64,000 bases of DNA from Hexactinellida sp. DTS-2022 (GCA_028753945.1 JAPNXP010000010.1:2297042-2361041); one strand, 5' to 3'; counted from the first letter of the stretch, positions 11,607 through 25,342 are shown. Notes: generated by a model not told the origin, from the letters alone. Program-made: numbers and translations.

Positions 11607-11989
11607 AAAAGGATTTCTCACATTGGATATTAAGAAATCATAACTCTAAATTTATTGGGTATCGAGGGCATAAATATGTTGTCAATAGATTAAAGTCGCA
11701 AATTCTGGACTTTTTTTTATATTATGCTTTTTTGTGAGTACTTGTTTTTGCGAGTTATACAATTTTAGCAAATACTGCATAGATGAGAAATATTCATTGT
11801 TTTCAAAATTGTAGATTGTTACACCCTTAAGGAAATTTTTATGCTCGGTGACCGATGCACCTACAAAGAAGCTTTATGTACCAAACAATCAGAATTGGCG
11901 ACTTCCTATCCATCGCTAATACATTACGTCATCGAAACAAAATTCACTCCCGGAAAAAATATTTGAACAATAAATATTATAATTTAAAT

Positions 11990-12131
11990 CAGTGGTTCCC
12001 AACCTGATGTCTATGGATCCCTTAGGGGTCCACCGATGTCTGTAGGGGTCCACAGGATGCATTACGGTCAATGGGAGGGGTCCACAGAAAGTCCATAGGG
12101 GTCCACGGTTGAAAAAGGTTGGGAATAGCTG
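11990..12131. repeat. hAT-type MITE, 142 bp
   Basis: CAGTGGTTCCCAACCT at the left and AAGGTTGGGAATAGCTG at the right. The flanks ATTTAAAT and ATATAAAT match at 7 of 8 positions. CAGTGGTTCCCAACC termini are widespread in hAT non-autonomous elements, and a second member with the same ends is at 40595. Confidence 0.8.
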
Positions 12132-12139
12132 ATATAAAT

Positions 12140-13727
12140 AGTAACGATTTTTTGCATTGATATTACGTTTGTAGATGCTTCTACATGGATATTTATATAT
12201 AACAATATGTTCAGTATGATAAAATAGCAAATTTTGCAATTTTTAATTTTTAGAGGTGATAAACTAATTAACTATATAATGAGTTAATTCAATATTTAAT
12301 TTCGGATGCTATGAGCAATTGGAATATACATTTCTGATTTGTATTGCACTGGGCCAATTACTCTAGGTGCTAAATCTCTAATTAATTGCATTATTTTCTC
12401 CTGTGATGCAGACACATTCCAATTTGTTCCACCTGTGCCACAAGTGACACATGGCAGGGACACTATGCCACTTCATGTATATTGGCTGAAATGACCTAAA
12501 TCAGAATGTTTAAAATCAATAAAATTATAATATATTTAAAGTCATTTCAGTGTAGTTTAAATGACCTTATACGCGGTTAGATGATTGTTGTGTATGCATT
12601 ACAATTCTTGTTGTTCAAATACTTTTGACCAGGAAGTGAGTTAGTAAATGTACCATTTTCTGTAATGGAGTTGTGAGATTCCTTTTTAGACGGAAACATC
12701 AAAAATTTTTAAAATCCGTGCAGGTATGCAGAAAAGTCTGAAAGCAAAACAGTACCTACATTCTTTCTACTGACTGTATTCAACGCACATATGCTCTCAT
12801 ACTACTTCTTGTTATTACACTTTCTTCCATTGTTTCCGTGAAATTTAGAGAGAAGCGTTTGCTGAGGCTTACCAGTCTTGGACCTACTGAAATCCGCGGG
12901 TTCTAGTACAGGTGTTAGTTCATTTGTTTGTCGATGTACCAATCCATCGACAATCCAAGAATCATTATCGACACGAGGTCCTTTATTGTAAAAGCCATCC
13001 TGACGTGATTGTTTAGATTTGACCTTGTTATTAGTAGGTACAAAGGTACTAAATATAGATTATCTGAGGGCAACATTAAGATTTAAAATTAGTTACTATT
13101 TGCTAATTAGCAATTTACAAAACTAGTATGAAGCTAATACTAGGAAATCTCTATATTAAAAATACATTTGTTATGAATGTGTGGGTATCTGTGTGTGTGT
13201 CTTTGTGTATTTGTGTTTGTGGGTTTGTTTGTCCAGAATTAATTGGAAAGACTACGAGTCCCAGAAAGTTAAAACTTTATCCGGGCTAATTCTGTACTGC
13301 GACAACGATCTATTGATTTTGAAGCGAAAGTTTGGGATTATGTTATAATATGTTAGGTATTAAGGCATAAGTTCTTCAATTTCTATCGGATCGACTCTAG
13401 ATTTATAGAACAGGTTACCCCAATGTGAAACACCTGTTTACAAATTGTGATTACATGACGTCACGAAATAACAAGTAAATTAATAACTCCCAACTGTTTT
13501 CACTCAAACACTCCCAAAGTTTCCTTGACTAACTGTGTTTGTTACACCTTTGAGCGAATTTTCAATTTTTTCACTGTAATTTTGCGTTTAGTTTTTATAA
13601 AATATAACTTAATTTTGATTACACATTTTTTCAGGTCTGTCAATTCAACTCTAGGAACAAAGGAATTATATTTCCCTTTTAGTTCTAATGTAGCCATTAG
13701 GCGGTAGTCATCACATATATATATATA
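12140..13727. other. Intronic DNA; GT-rich stretch and TA run
   Basis: A GTGTGTGT-rich stretch (13175-13230) follows CTCTATATTAAAAATAC, reminiscent of sequences near Helitron ends, but no CTRR-hairpin terminus was found. A short TA microsatellite lies at 13715-13728. Confidence 0.3.
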
Positions 13728-13729
13728 TA

Positions 13730-13969
13730 CAGTATTTCCCTGAATAAGCCCTGGGTGAATAAAAATGACATTGGGATGATGATATTTAAACACCATAGTT
13801 GATCACTGTAATGTAACTCCATGGAATTGACAACTTCGGTAGGCATACTGTTTGTGGAAACCATTAGAACCGACCTAAATATTATATTCAGGATTTTTCA
13901 CAAAAATATCGGGAAAATTTTGTCCCCCGAAAACAATAATCGCCGGGGCACTTATTTGGGGAAATACAG
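13730..13969. repeat. MITE with CAGTATTTCCC ends, 240 bp
   Basis: TA|CAGTATTTCCCTGAATAAG at the left and CTTATTTGGGGAAATACAG|TA at the right: terminal inverted repeats with a TA duplication. Confidence 0.75.
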
Positions 13970-14210
13970 TATTTTGAATTAGGCAGTAACACTCTTTGTT
14001 TAAGATATGCTTAAGTGTTCATATAAATTCTTAGTTTAACTAAACAATTATTTTCTCTATTCTGCTTTGCACCTCAAGAATTTGAATCGAATTTTTAATT
14101 TGTTGAAATTTGATGATTTTTCCTCCTCCTAAGGAAATAATGCCAGCCAAATCATAGCATAAATTGTCTGTTATTGATGATACATAATCTATTTATCTTA
14201 ATGGCGCAGC

Positions 14211-14892
14211 CAGTGGATCCGGATGGATTACGGATTTGCAGATTTACGGATTTGGAATCCGTCAAATCCTATAATTCTCGGGTTTTGGAACGGATTAGGA
14301 AAAATTTCCAAATCCGTTCCAAAATCCTTTATGGTAATATGGTAAAGGATTTTTTGATTGAGAATGTACTTTGTACATCCTAATATAAATACATATACAC
14401 ATGATAGATAGTAGAAAGACTTCTAAACCAACCTTCTGGATCTAGATATCTGTATGTACACCGCCAGAATGTGTCGTTAAATCTCACATTTAGGGACATA
14501 ATGTCCCCAAATACTCCATAAAAACACACTTTTATGGTGAATTTCCTTATAGGGAATTTGCTTTTTTTTCCTAAATTGTGTTGTAAAAAAAGCTAAACTT
14601 TTAAATATGTCCCTAAATCATACATTGAGAGACATGCTTTTAGACGTGTATATGCAATTCAAAATGAGTTGGGCATACGTATAAATTTTCGAAATTCGAA
14701 TGGAATTCGGAAATCCCTATGGATTTTATTAGAATTTATAAATCAGATATAGGGTCTATAATATGGATTACGGATTTACGGGTTCCAAATCCTTCATTTA
14801 CGGATATGGAACGGATTTGGAATATTAAATACTAGATGAGTTGGATTATGGAGCGGATATGGTTACGGGTTCCGACCCATTCGGACCCTCTG
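14211..14892. repeat. hAT-type non-autonomous element, perfect TSD
   Basis: A 682-bp element between perfect 8-bp repeats GGCGCAGC (14203-14210 and 14893-14900). The ends are CAGTGGATCCGGATGG and CCATTCGGACCCTCTG. The interior contains GGATTTACGGATTTGG-like repeats in both orientations and an inner TTTAGGGACAT block. It is non-coding. Confidence 0.85.
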
Positions 14893-14900
14893 GGCGCAGC

Positions 14901-15846
14901 TGAATTTATTGAACTAGTATTAATATAAATATTGTAATTTCCTGTGTAACATTTTTATTTTTTCTGAGTGGTATTTTGTATAGGGAAAGCCCGCGAAGCG
15001 GCCTTTAATTGTGTTGCGTTGTGTCTAACACGAACCGACAAAGACCGAATGGCTCGTAATATTATGGAATTGGTTTCACACTGTATGACTATAGCAGCAT
15101 ATTAATTGACTACAATAATATTATTTGAGGCATATAGAACCAACAGTTTGAATTAGACTCAGACAGTACTTATAAATTTGTTTTGAATTCTTGTTTACCA
15201 GCAGGTGTCCGACTTTCTTCTCGGTTCTTTTTACCAGGTGGCGCTTTCGGGCCAACTTAGCTCACCCTGGCGGCGCCCTTTCTTTTACCAGATTATAGAC
15301 TACCTTAATAATATCAAAATAGTCTATGGACCAGATAAATTGCGAACATTTAGAGTAGCTCTTGCAAATATTGTTATAGATACATCTTCATTGAGTGGCG
15401 GTTGGACACATAATACTTCTTTACACTCCGACTCGTTCCAATAGTTATTCCGTATAATGCGGCTTTGGTTTAGAACATATCTCAGTAATTCGAGAACTTG
15501 GTTATACTGCTCTATCATACGCGAAACCTCCTATTCACAAACAACAATTGTGTTAAGCTCTGCCAAACCACGTCATAACTAAAAATTACAGTGGAGGACC
15601 TTTTTCTTTTACTCATGATTTTGGAATTCATTACCACAAACGATTAGAAGCTCGCAGACTTTGTTTAAATATCGGCTCAATGCTCACACTTTTGTGAATA
15701 TGGAGTATGTTTATATTCCTAATCCTCATCTTATAATCAGCTCACTTGACAACTTTGACTGTACATTACTTTTAATTTATACTATTTTGTATGCGCTTCT
15801 GGACACTAGAAAGCGTAATTTACATGCTGTTTTATTATTATTATTA
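14901..15846 (+). other. Degenerate coding-like stretch, unrecognised
   Basis: The frame 15205-15444 ends after a protein-like run (DYLNNIKIVYGPDKLRTF ... SLSGGWTHNTSLHSDSFQ). A second protein-like run follows near 15590-15690 in another frame (GGPFSFTHDFGIHYHKR). The pieces could be a broken gene, but I recognise no family. GC-rich CGAAGCGGCC at 14995 resembles hairpin cores seen at 63 kb. Confidence 0.3.
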
Positions 15847-15993
15847 TTCTCCGCTTAATCGGGTCAAAATTTGACAGGATTTATTGGACTGAATGACAGT
15901 TTGGCTTAAAATATTTTCGGTTAGTAGATTTCTCCGCTTAATCGGGTCAGAGTAACCTGGTTCCGAGTTGATTCTATTAAGCGGAGTCGAATG
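15847..15993. repeat. MITE-B copy 3, left-truncated
   Basis: Internal TCCGCTTAATCGGGTC motifs and the right end TTAAGCGGAGTCGAATG|TA are present. The left terminus is missing, replaced by an ATT run. Confidence 0.65.
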
Positions 15994-16174
15994 TATATAC
16001 ATAGTTAAACACTGATGTAGTGGTCACTTTTTTGGGTATGTTAGCTAAAAGGTAATAAATTTTTATCTTCTAGATGGTCGATGGTCAATTTGGTATATTT
16101 TAATTATATGCTTATAATGTATTTCTTTGACTAATTATCTATTATCCCATCATGTGCGTTTAGATATACTGTGC

Positions 16175-17210
16175 CAGGGGCGCCGGAACTCATTTGTATC
16201 AGGGTGGGTACACTTCCCGATATACATATAATTAAAATATTTTTTCAATAAGACTAATAACGAGAATACACGTTTTTTTTTATAAGGAATACCTTTATAA
16301 GGAACTCCAGGCTGAGATAGAATTCATTATTACATTTACTTACATATAATTTATTTCTAATTAACTAAAATTATTTCTATAAGATTACATTATTATAGGA
16401 AATTAACGCGCCATGTAATTAACGCGAAGGAAATTAAGGCTCCATGAAATTAACGCGAATTGGAGCTGAACATTTCAAATACATGAAATTAACGTGAATA
16501 AATTTTACTAAAAAGATTTCAAAAATATTAATCTCCTGATTGAATACTATTATTGTGCCCAAATAGGCTTCCAATCTACTTGATAGACATGGTATTTCCT
16601 TTCAAACTAGTTGCACATCTGAAAATATGTAGCTCGGAAGTTTGTCCATCCATTGTATAATTTTGCTAAATAGCAGGAAATTAAAGGTCATGTAAATTAA
16701 CGCTCCATGAAATTAACGCGATTTGGAGAAATTCGCGTTAATTTCATGGCGCGTTGATTTCCTATAATATGGTAATTCAATATTGTCAAATAGAAACGTT
16801 ACAATGTTAATTAAGCCCAAAGATTAAGGTACTGATGAGGAACTTTGAGGCTTAAATTGACAAAATAAAAAATGAACTTTAGCATAAAATTTGAATTTGT
16901 GTTTGTTATAAAAAAAACGTGTAATTATAAGAAATTATATTTATTAATCATTAATTAGAAACCTCCAGAGGGGTTGGAGATAACATATACTTGTTATACA
17001 TTCTGAATGTCTATAAACTTCCAAAGATTTGGTGACAAATTGTGAACAAATCTAAAACCAAATTGGATCTTGGATAACAGCAATTACTTTGGTCAATTGA
17101 ATAAAAATATTGATTGAAATATTGAGCTTTAACAGGGTGGGTTAAACCTACCCTAAATAATTTTAGGATGGGTCTACACCCACCCTTCCACCCCACTTTC
17201 GGCGCCCCTG
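16175..17210. repeat. hAT-type non-autonomous element with a MITE inside
   Basis: A 1,036-bp element between perfect 8-bp repeats TACTGTGC (16167-16174 and 17211-17218). The ends are CAGGGGCGCCGGAACT and CTTTCGGCGCCCCTG; GTGGGT motifs follow inside each end. It is non-coding and interrupted by the MITE at 16396. Confidence 0.9.
16396..16764. repeat. Palindromic MITE with AAATTAACGCG repeats
   Basis: TA|TAGGAAATTAACGCGCCATG at the left pairs with CATGGCGCGTTGATTTCCTA|TA at the right. AAATTAACGCG or variants recur at least six times, in both orientations. It is nested in the hAT-type element. Confidence 0.75.
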
Positions 17211-17752
17211 TACTGTGCTTTCGTTATCTAGTATGCCTCTAAGGTAGATCGCATTAGGAGTATATTTATAGTATATTAAAGAAAACTAGCATTTTTTGCA
17301 TCTTTATTTTTCTATTCTATTTTGTTCCACCCATAGAGGATGATACTGTACATATGCGTATATCCTTAGTTCTGAGACTACACGCAGTTTTTATTTCAAT
17401 TAGTATGCAAATAACATTTTCCTATGCAAAAACAATAAATATTAATAATAATTAAGGGGAAAATTCCAAAAATACTCAACAATACTCAAACATAGTCCAC
17501 TCAATATCAGGCCATCAGGAACCTTAAAATTATGGACTAGGGATGCACTAATAGATGGTAATATTTAACCAACCACAATATTTTAACCCATATTTCTATT
17601 TATAATGAACCACATTTTTTGTTACAATTACCACACTAAATACTAAATTTTTATTTTACTGATTATTAGCCCCTCTTAATAATAATTATGTCATTTTCTT
17701 GTCTACTTACTCTTCCTATTCACTTCTGACTACGTATTAGATTCGTTACATT

Positions 17753-19900
17753 ATGCCCAGGAGTTGCTCAGCCCCCGGATGCAGAAGTAACTACAGCCCA
17801 GATGATTGAGTTCCTATATTCAGGATGCCTGAACATCCAGCAGAACTCAGACAAGCTTGGATACTGGCTCTTAACCTTGAGAAAATTGAAAAAAATGAAT
17901 CCTTTAAATGGATTAAATCTATCTTAAATCTGTTATTGCTTATAAAGGGGCTGGAAATATTTGTTCCAAATTTAAACCCTGAAAATCCGACGAGAACTGA
18001 AATCGCGATTATTGTGTCTAGTTTGCATAGGAAATGGTCTTGTATTACCGTTAGTTACCATGTGCATCGATATCTGTTAAAAAAATCTTTCCCATTATCA
18101 AATCTTGTATAATCGATATTGTGCATTGTGGTTTAAAGGTTCAAAGGTTCAAATTATTTCTATCGATAACTACCCATTGAATGTAAACTTGTTTAAATTG
18201 TTTTCTCTTTGTGTAAAACAGGAAACTAGAGTACCCCACCCTTTTTATGAAAATAGTCCTCCTTCCTTACATTTGATTTGTCCATATATTGAAAATTATA
18301 CGCTATAATTGGCTAAATGAGAATAACTTTGATAAAACATTTCGTTTTCCAAATTTTGAACATATTCAGATTGATAATGCAGCTACCCCTTATTGTCCAT
18401 TCAGCTTCCTTTCAAGATGTACGCCTTCTCACAGTTCTGAAAGACACAGTCTAGCAAAACTAGCACTCACTTGACTGTAAAAGCTTGTTTCCTTCTAGTT
18501 TAGAAAGGCAAAATGTAAAATTGGTTTTTAAAGTTGTTAGCGAACTTACACTAATGGCTCTTGAAATTCAAAATGGAATACGTTGTCCGGAGTATCGTAA
18601 TAATACATCTAGTTTCGTAAGTATTATTCTTACTCTTTGGAAAATATTCAATATCAATACGCCGTTCAAAGGGACCCGTTTAAATGATAGCCTCTCAAGA
18701 CCGTTGATCTTAAACGATGAAGATTTGTATTTTTGACAGGTAAAGTATTTTGGCTAAATGCTTAGCAGGATTTACCTGACAAAAGGGTAAATTGAGTAAT
18801 CAAACGTATACTAGTTTTAGACACGCCTGTACTGCCTTACAACTTATAACTAACCATCTAGCTCAATATTGTGGCTTTTCTTACGTATTATTATCCTTTT
18901 TGCAAACTGACCCGTTGGAACACCATTTTGGACTCTACCGTATGATGTCGGTTTCGAATTACCATATTTCCTACCTTCAAATTCTTGTAACCGAGCGTCG
19001 TCTTAAACTTTTTAGTATATTAAACATGTTTGCAGATCAACAAGACTATTTCCAATCGATTCAGACATTTGTAAAGTCTTTTTCTTCCACCTCTGATACA
19101 TCTAGTTATGATGAAATAGTTCTAGTGCCTTTTCTTGATGAAATTGGCGATCTATCATCATTGAATGCTCTCAACTAATCCTTCAGTCGTTGGCTTTTAT
19201 CGCAGGTTACACTGTCCATAAATTCTTAAAAGGATCTCATGAATGTCATGTGTGTCCTTATAGTTAACTTATGATAAAGAATTTGTTTTTGATGTTGAAT
19301 CACATATAGTGCAGCGGCACAACCATACAATTTTTCATTTTTTTGATATAAGCACCAAAATTTGTACACATGTACTTTGATTTAGTGCGAACATCTTTGG
19401 ATATTGAGTGAATTGAAAGAGTGTCTATATCGGCCATGAGTGCTCGCCAAAGTAACAACGTCCTATAGTGTTCGCCGGAATTGTTTCCTATAAAACGTGT
19501 TCAAATTATGTTATATCATCTTTTTAATTGTTGAATTCGGTTCCCAAGTAAATTTCCGATAATTTGATATATCACATGACCATATTTGGAAGAATTTTTC
19601 CATTGCAACGCTGGGATTTACCTGGAATGTATCTAAAATTCCATTTTCCAATTTTGTCTTTATCCATAATCAGCTGTTGACTTTGCTTGTAGACGGTCCA
19701 TCTAGAAGGTTACTGGTAGAACTCACCTTGATAAAATGGAAAATTAAGATGGAAATCAAATTGTTTTTATTGCGATGTGTACAGATGGAGTGTTTTGAGC
19801 AAGTTGATCTTTACTGCTGCTAATTGTTTTCATGCCAATAAAATTGAAAACTACAACTCCTCTGTCCATCAAAAAGGTATCGATAAACGTAAATTGAAAA
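17753..19900 (+). pseudogene. P-type transposase with THAP domain, degenerate (copy A)
   Basis: It starts with a THAP zinc finger (MPRSCSAPGCRSNY, then VPIFRMPEHPAELRQAW). The end of that domain and the first catalytic region are deleted. The next readable piece matches the RNase H-like core (IVSSLHRKW), the second-Asp region (IDNYPLNVNL) and, after shifts, LQTDPLEHHFGLYRMM with the D-x2-E motif of P transposases. Multiple frameshifts and stops (near 17815, 18110, 18475 and 18736) make it non-functional. In Drosophila P this protein binds and excises the element; here only the fold is inferred. Confidence 0.85.
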
Positions 19901-19980
19901 AATTCTCATTAATTATTGTTTATCATTACATAATAATTTTTGTTGTTGGCACTTAATTTCTTCATACATATTTGTATTAG

Positions 19981-20547
19981 TAGGGTCAAAATCTAAGATT
20001 CCGTGACCAAACTCTGGCAAGTTAAATTTTATTGCTGATTCTTATACTTAGGGTATATCTCGCGATTTAATCTCCCATTCCGGTCTCGAAAATTTGGGCA
20101 AAAGCTCTATCACCGAGATTTACATGGAGACATACTACATAGCCAGTTAAAAGGTTATTGCATGTATATAGGATAAGATATGCTTCAAATCCCTTAAGAA
20201 AATAGTTAAAGAAAGGACCTCCCATGGTGACTAATGACGTAGGAATCTTCAAAAGGTTACATTAATAGTATAGTCCAGATTGAGTTGAAATTTTCAGTGT
20301 AGCTAGTGCTTATTGTATTTACTGTTCAAAAATACTCTAACCTCAATTTATGTAATGTCCAGATAGGGGAATTAATTTTCAAAATGATTGCCGGAGGTCC
20401 TTTGAATTTGCCGCTATAAAATTGTTTACCCAAATTTTCGAGGCTGGCATGGGAACTTAACTCGCGAGATATACCCTAAAGTATCAGAATCAGGCATAAA
20501 ACTTAACTGGCTAGAGTTTGGTCACGGAATCTTCGATTTTGACCCTA
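19981..20547. repeat. Palindromic MITE-E copy 1, inside P copy A
   Basis: TAGGGTCAAAATCTAAGATT at the left pairs with AATCTTCGATTTTGACCCTA at the right, and pairing continues inward (CCGTGACCAAACTCTGGC, ATATCTCGCGA). Copy D has uninterrupted sequence at the equivalent point (near 50765). A larger relative is at 29060-32054. Confidence 0.85.
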
Positions 20548-20908
20548 CCATATCTTAGATTTCGCGCGATCAAGTATACTAATTGTCAAGCGATGTGAAT
20601 TTGTGATAGAGAGAGGAATTCCAACACTAAACACTGTGTTTCGTATACTATGTGTTGTGTATTACAGTAGTTTATATGTTTGTATTTTGTATGTAGGTTG
20701 ACTTATTTACATTAAAATATATTAATTCTAAATAAATGTATGGGTTTATTCTTCACAGTATACTGGGTGGGTAATATTTACTTGAGATGCACTTAATTGC
20801 TTTTATATTCACTCCCTAATAAGATTATTATATTCCTAAAGTCCATCTATTACTGCAACCATGGTATATCTACTGTTAGGCCTTAAATAGAGCATACTAT
20901 GACTCAAC

Positions 20909-21780
20909 TAATTTGTAAATATACTCAAGTTTTTCAAAATATACTCAAGTTTAGTTGGATTATTGCAATATATTCAAGTTTTTATAGGATTATTGCAAAT
21001 ATACTCAAGTTTTATTGGATTATTGAAACTAATATGGTGCTCCAACCAAAAATATTTATTAGTACAAGCTGCTCGTCTGCTCTTCGCGCGTCCTTACAAC
21101 TTGTTTTTAAAGCATTTTCCTTTAAATTAATTGTCGTTCTTGATGAGTGGCCCCTATCTGTCTATTTATATATCCATGGAACCTAGCTATAGGTATATAT
21201 AAGGACAGAGTAAATAATTTGGATATTTATGCTAATTTGAACAGATAATTTTCTAGATATTAAAGCTTGTCCATGTATAATAATATACCAACTCCGAATG
21301 TAAAATTATATATCACTAAGAAACTGTTCCAGTGGATCCCTAACTTAGGGATGTGGATGAGTTATTGTATTGATTGGTAATAATTTGATATCAAATAACA
21401 CAATGGAATGTTAGAAATGTTTGGCTATACAGACGAACACAAATAACTGATTAGATGCCTGAACTTCCTCTCGACCTATTTGATTCAGTCTCAGTGTTCT
21501 ATAATGCACACTTAACATTTGACAAGACACTAAAGCATTCAATTTACTAATTGAATGCTAGCTGCTAATCCATACTGGTACAATCCACGAATTTAATTGG
21601 CTAAAGGTTTTGACAGCTTAAGGATGGAAGATGTGAATATTGTACATACAGTATTCCCTACCCCCCTGCCAAATTTTAAGTCTAGCTTTACCAGTTCCTC
21701 ATTCAATTATGAACAAACAAACAAACAAACAAACAAACAAACAAACAAACAGAACAAAATCTTTGTGAATTAATATATAA
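20909..21780. repeat. Degenerate ATACTCAAGTTT tandem array, then CAAA microsatellite
   Basis: ATACTCAAGTTT-type units separated by TGGATTATTGCAA occur four times at 20920-21030. (CAAA)n lies at about 21713-21751. The rest shows no gene. The array is echoed in inverted orientation at 25918-26080. Confidence 0.6.
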
Positions 21781-22014
21781 GATCGACCATGGCCTACTTA
21801 ATATACGGCCGTGTATGTCACCGAGAAGGCCAAAAAAATAGTAGGCCAGTTTATAAATTTAATTCTAGGATAAAATATGCCTCCTATTGATAATATTTGG
21901 GTTGTATATGGGGTAATCAACCATTGCGAGCCCATTAGAACCACTTTTGAGAATCTCAGATTTGTGTTTAGGCTGTTTAGGCGCCATTTAATAGTGACAA
22001 CAAATATACTATAT

Positions 22015-25000
22015 CATAGCCTACTCTATATAAGGCCTACCATCAAATGTACCATGGATGAAGTAGTGTACGATGAGATTCATTTTAGAAATTAATCTGT
22101 TATAATAAATAATTCTAGTAAATAAATAGATTTTCTCTATTGAGTCTTTATTGCTTACTTAACAACAATGATAAGAATACATAAATAATAATGTGTGTGC
22201 AAATAACAATAATAATAACAATAATAATAATAGAAGAGTAGCCTTCTGGTGTATTTCATTAATGTGGGAACTCCTTCAGTTTTCGCTTTTCTATACCTTT
22301 TGCAACAGCGGAGTTATAATTATTAACCTTGTTAGCTAGTAAACAGTTGGCGCAAGTGAAAATAAGATTCTTTAGGATAGTCGAAATAGAGACACCACAA
22401 GAAATGCAACTCAATTTAGCAATCGCATCAGTCTCTTCTAAGAATATCAAGGTTACTTCCACAATAATTTTTCTGGATGATCCTTGCATCAATATCGCCA
22501 ACAAGTTTTCTTTGCTTTCAATTGCAATTAACATCTTCCATAAAGTTACTATAGATTCGAGGATAAACTCAGATGGATACTTTAGGCCACCACGGTCAGT
22601 TAGTTGCAAAAGCCTGAACTCGGGTTGGGAATCTTCATCAAAGATAAAGTCTTTGTCAATGGTCAAAAGATCAATGCAAACATGACATGGCTGAGTTTTA
22701 AAATATATTTATGTACTGCATAACCAGCAAGAAAAGCTAATGAGTGAAGAGTCTGTAAACTACATTCAATGGAAGTTAGATCATCAATTTCATCCCAGAC
22801 TAGTTGGACATCGATTTCATCGCCATTATTCGTATCAAAGGATGAGTAAGAATCTATAAATCTCTGAATTGAATATAAGCCACAATCTTTTTGCGAAGCA
22901 AAAATTTTTAATATGTTGGATAACTAGAGATGGCGTTCAGTTTCAAGGATTTGAAGACACGACTCATACGAGATATGATAGTTTGAACCTGACATCATAC
23001 GATATAGGTCAAAGTGATGTTCCAATGGATCTGTCTGTAAAAAGAATGTCAAAAGATAGTTAAATCCACAAAATCCAGTTAAATGGTCAGTTATCTGAGG
23101 CAATATAGTACAAGCATGTTTAAAACTGGTAAACGTTTGATTACTTAACTTTCCTATATTTCCTGGCAAGGCCAGCCAAGTCTCAAACCAAATAAAAACA
23201 CAAGCTAAGAATGAAAATCGTTCGTCCTGGTATGTTAGAGGTCTTGAGATATCATCATTCAAACGTTTACCTTTAAGTGGGGAATTTATGTTGAAAAGTT
23301 TCCAAATTTGAAGAAGCATTTCAACAAAGTCGAATGTATTGTTTCGGTCTTCTTGGTTACGGAGTTCATTCAGTAACTTCAGAGCTGCAACAGTTAATTC
23401 GTTGAATACTTTCAAAACAAGTTTAATATTTTGGCGCTCAATAGCAGAAGGATAACAAGCTTTGATAGTCAAGCTAGGTGCTAACTTAGCTAAGGATTCT
23501 TTCTCTAAATTATAGAGGAGACGCACATTACTAAAAGATGCAGAGTAAACTTGAACAGGATACACACAGTAATCCAGCTTAATGTTCTGAAAGTTGGGAA
23601 AGTGAAAGGTTTTCCGAATATCTTTCTGATTCAACCAGTTGTTTCGAATACTTTTCAAAATGTACACAAAGTCAAAAGTTACATAGAGTTTTCTTTTATT
23701 ATCAGAAGGGTGTGGTACTCTTAGTCTAGTCTCTAACTGTTTAGTTGGAGAAGATAACTTGAATAAGTTCACGTTCAAAGGGTAATTGTCGGTAGAAATA
23801 ATCTGTACTTTCAAACCGCAAGATTCGATATCCAAAATACAAGACTTAATTATAGGAAAGGTATTCAGCAGATATTGATGCGCAAGGTATCAAACGAGAA
23901 ATACAGGACCATTTTTTGTGTAAACTAGAAACCATGATAGCAAATACAGTTCTTGTGGGGTATTCAGGGGATAAGTTAGGACCAAATATTTTCCCACCCT
24001 TCCCACCCCTCAGACTTAAGTTAACGTGGATCTCATCCATCTGAATATTTACATTCTTCTCTTGAGAACTTAAAGAAGAAGTTACCTGGCTAAGGTAAGT
24101 ACAAGAGTCGTTTTCCAGCCCAAAAGAATGGTACAACCTTTCTAGTGTGTGAACATGTGGAAAAGAAATGCATTCTGAACTTTGGAGAATTTGTAACTAG
24201 CAGGAGAAACCAGATGCGTTTTTATGGCCAGAATTTGTGTGAGAACATTATATCTCCTTCTCTTCTTGTAAAGACCCACATTCTCTAGTTGGCCAAGAAT
24301 AATTGTAATCTTGGCAAATCGGAACAATTGGATTCTGTTTCATCACTATCTAATAGATTACATATGGCCTCCTCAATATGTTCTTTTGCTTTAGAGATAT
24401 GGGGAGGATGTTTCTTCTGAGGGGAAGAGCTAAGTTTCAGAGTAATCTCTGTAAACATCGTTTCAATTTGTCGGATATCAGTGATAGAGATAAGTGAGAG
24501 AGAAATGGACTCCCCACATATATCTCCGTTCACAGATAAAAAAGAGAAACATCTGCACAAATTTCAAGAGAAACATCTGCACAAATATTATTATTTTCCA
24601 TCTTAGGCAAAAAAATCTCACACAATTATCTGTTTGAATCCAAACTAACCAGTCAGTTGGGATTGTAATCAAAGCTAACTTATCTCGTATTTCTTGTATA
24701 CAACCAACACGAAACTTCTCCATTTCTGTATTCTCTGATCTCAAGCTGAGATTAGTTGCTTGGTTCAATAAATCTTCTTCTTTGGAGTAGTAAGAGAACC
24801 GAGTTCGTTTGATTCTAATTGAAGTGGTAGAGGAATAATAAGACGGACAACCAGGAAGGAGAGAGGGGACAGCGCCAGGATTTAATTTGGGTCTTCCTCG
24901 CGGGACCTCATAGGATGTGCCATCTCCTCTGGGTACCGTGTGAAAATATTGAATATCTTCCTTCGGAAAATGCTTAGCACACACATACACCATTTTGAGG

Positions 25001-25342
25001 TTAGAAATATCCTCACGATGGAGAGCACGTATCCAGGCATGTCGTAACTCAGGGGTGGACCATCTGGAAGTTTAAAAACTGGGACGCGCTCTTCTGGGGT
25101 ATAATTAGCCCTACAAACGGGGGCAGAACAGTTCGGCATTGAGAAAAATTAAATATCGGTATTAATTAATTACTAAAAATCAATAAAAATCAGTAACAAG
25201 TTGATTCAACTATTTTTAAAATATTTCTAACTGTACAGAGATATATGTAAATGACTATGGGTCAGTAATAATATCGTACACTACTTCATCCTTGGTGCAA
25301 AATATCAGCTTTGATGGTAGGCCTTATATAGAGTAGGCTATG
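22015..25342 (-). mobile_element. P-like element copy B (family 1), perfect 7-bp TSD
   Basis: A 3,328-bp element. The termini CATAGCCTACTCTATATAAG and its exact inverse enclose a minus-strand transposase gene. Perfect ACTATAT repeats flank it (22008-22014 and 25343-25349). An AATAATAAC microsatellite lies near 22200. It is the least interrupted P-like copy here. Confidence 0.92.
22259..25139 (-). pseudogene. P-type transposase with THAP domain (copy B), nearly complete
   Basis: The start at 25139 gives MPNCSAPVCRANYTPEERVP, the N-terminus of a C2CH THAP DNA-binding domain, followed by CAKHF and a long helical region. The catalytic part reads IQMDEIHV (first Asp), STDNYPLNVNLF (second Asp), KSIRNNWLN, and LQTDPLEHHFDLYRMMSG (D-x2-E). 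The C-terminus carries CISCGVS and ANCLLANKVNNYNSAVAKG, conserved in copies D and E. At least five frame changes (near 25060, 24590, 24310, 24140 and 23840) and breaks near 22900-22690 disrupt it. No intron is present where copy E has one. Confidence 0.9.

Larger units (their letters stand above)
17491..20901 (+). mobile_element. P-like element copy A (family 1)
   Basis: CATAGTCCACTC... at the left and ...GCATACTATG at the right, flanked by ACTCAAA and ACTCAAC (6 of 7 bases equal). The subterminal sequence AATTATGGACTAGGGATGCA is shared with copy D. A palindromic element occupies 19981-20547. Because it lacks the later insertions of copy D, it provides their empty sites (for example at 17575, 19700, 19873 and 19905-19930). 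Confidence 0.85.

Noticed and set aside
13134-13260. Helitron end
   Set aside because: A CTCTATATTAAAAATAC and GT-rich stretch resembles some Helitron borders, but no 3' hairpin-CTRR or Rep/helicase sequence is seen.
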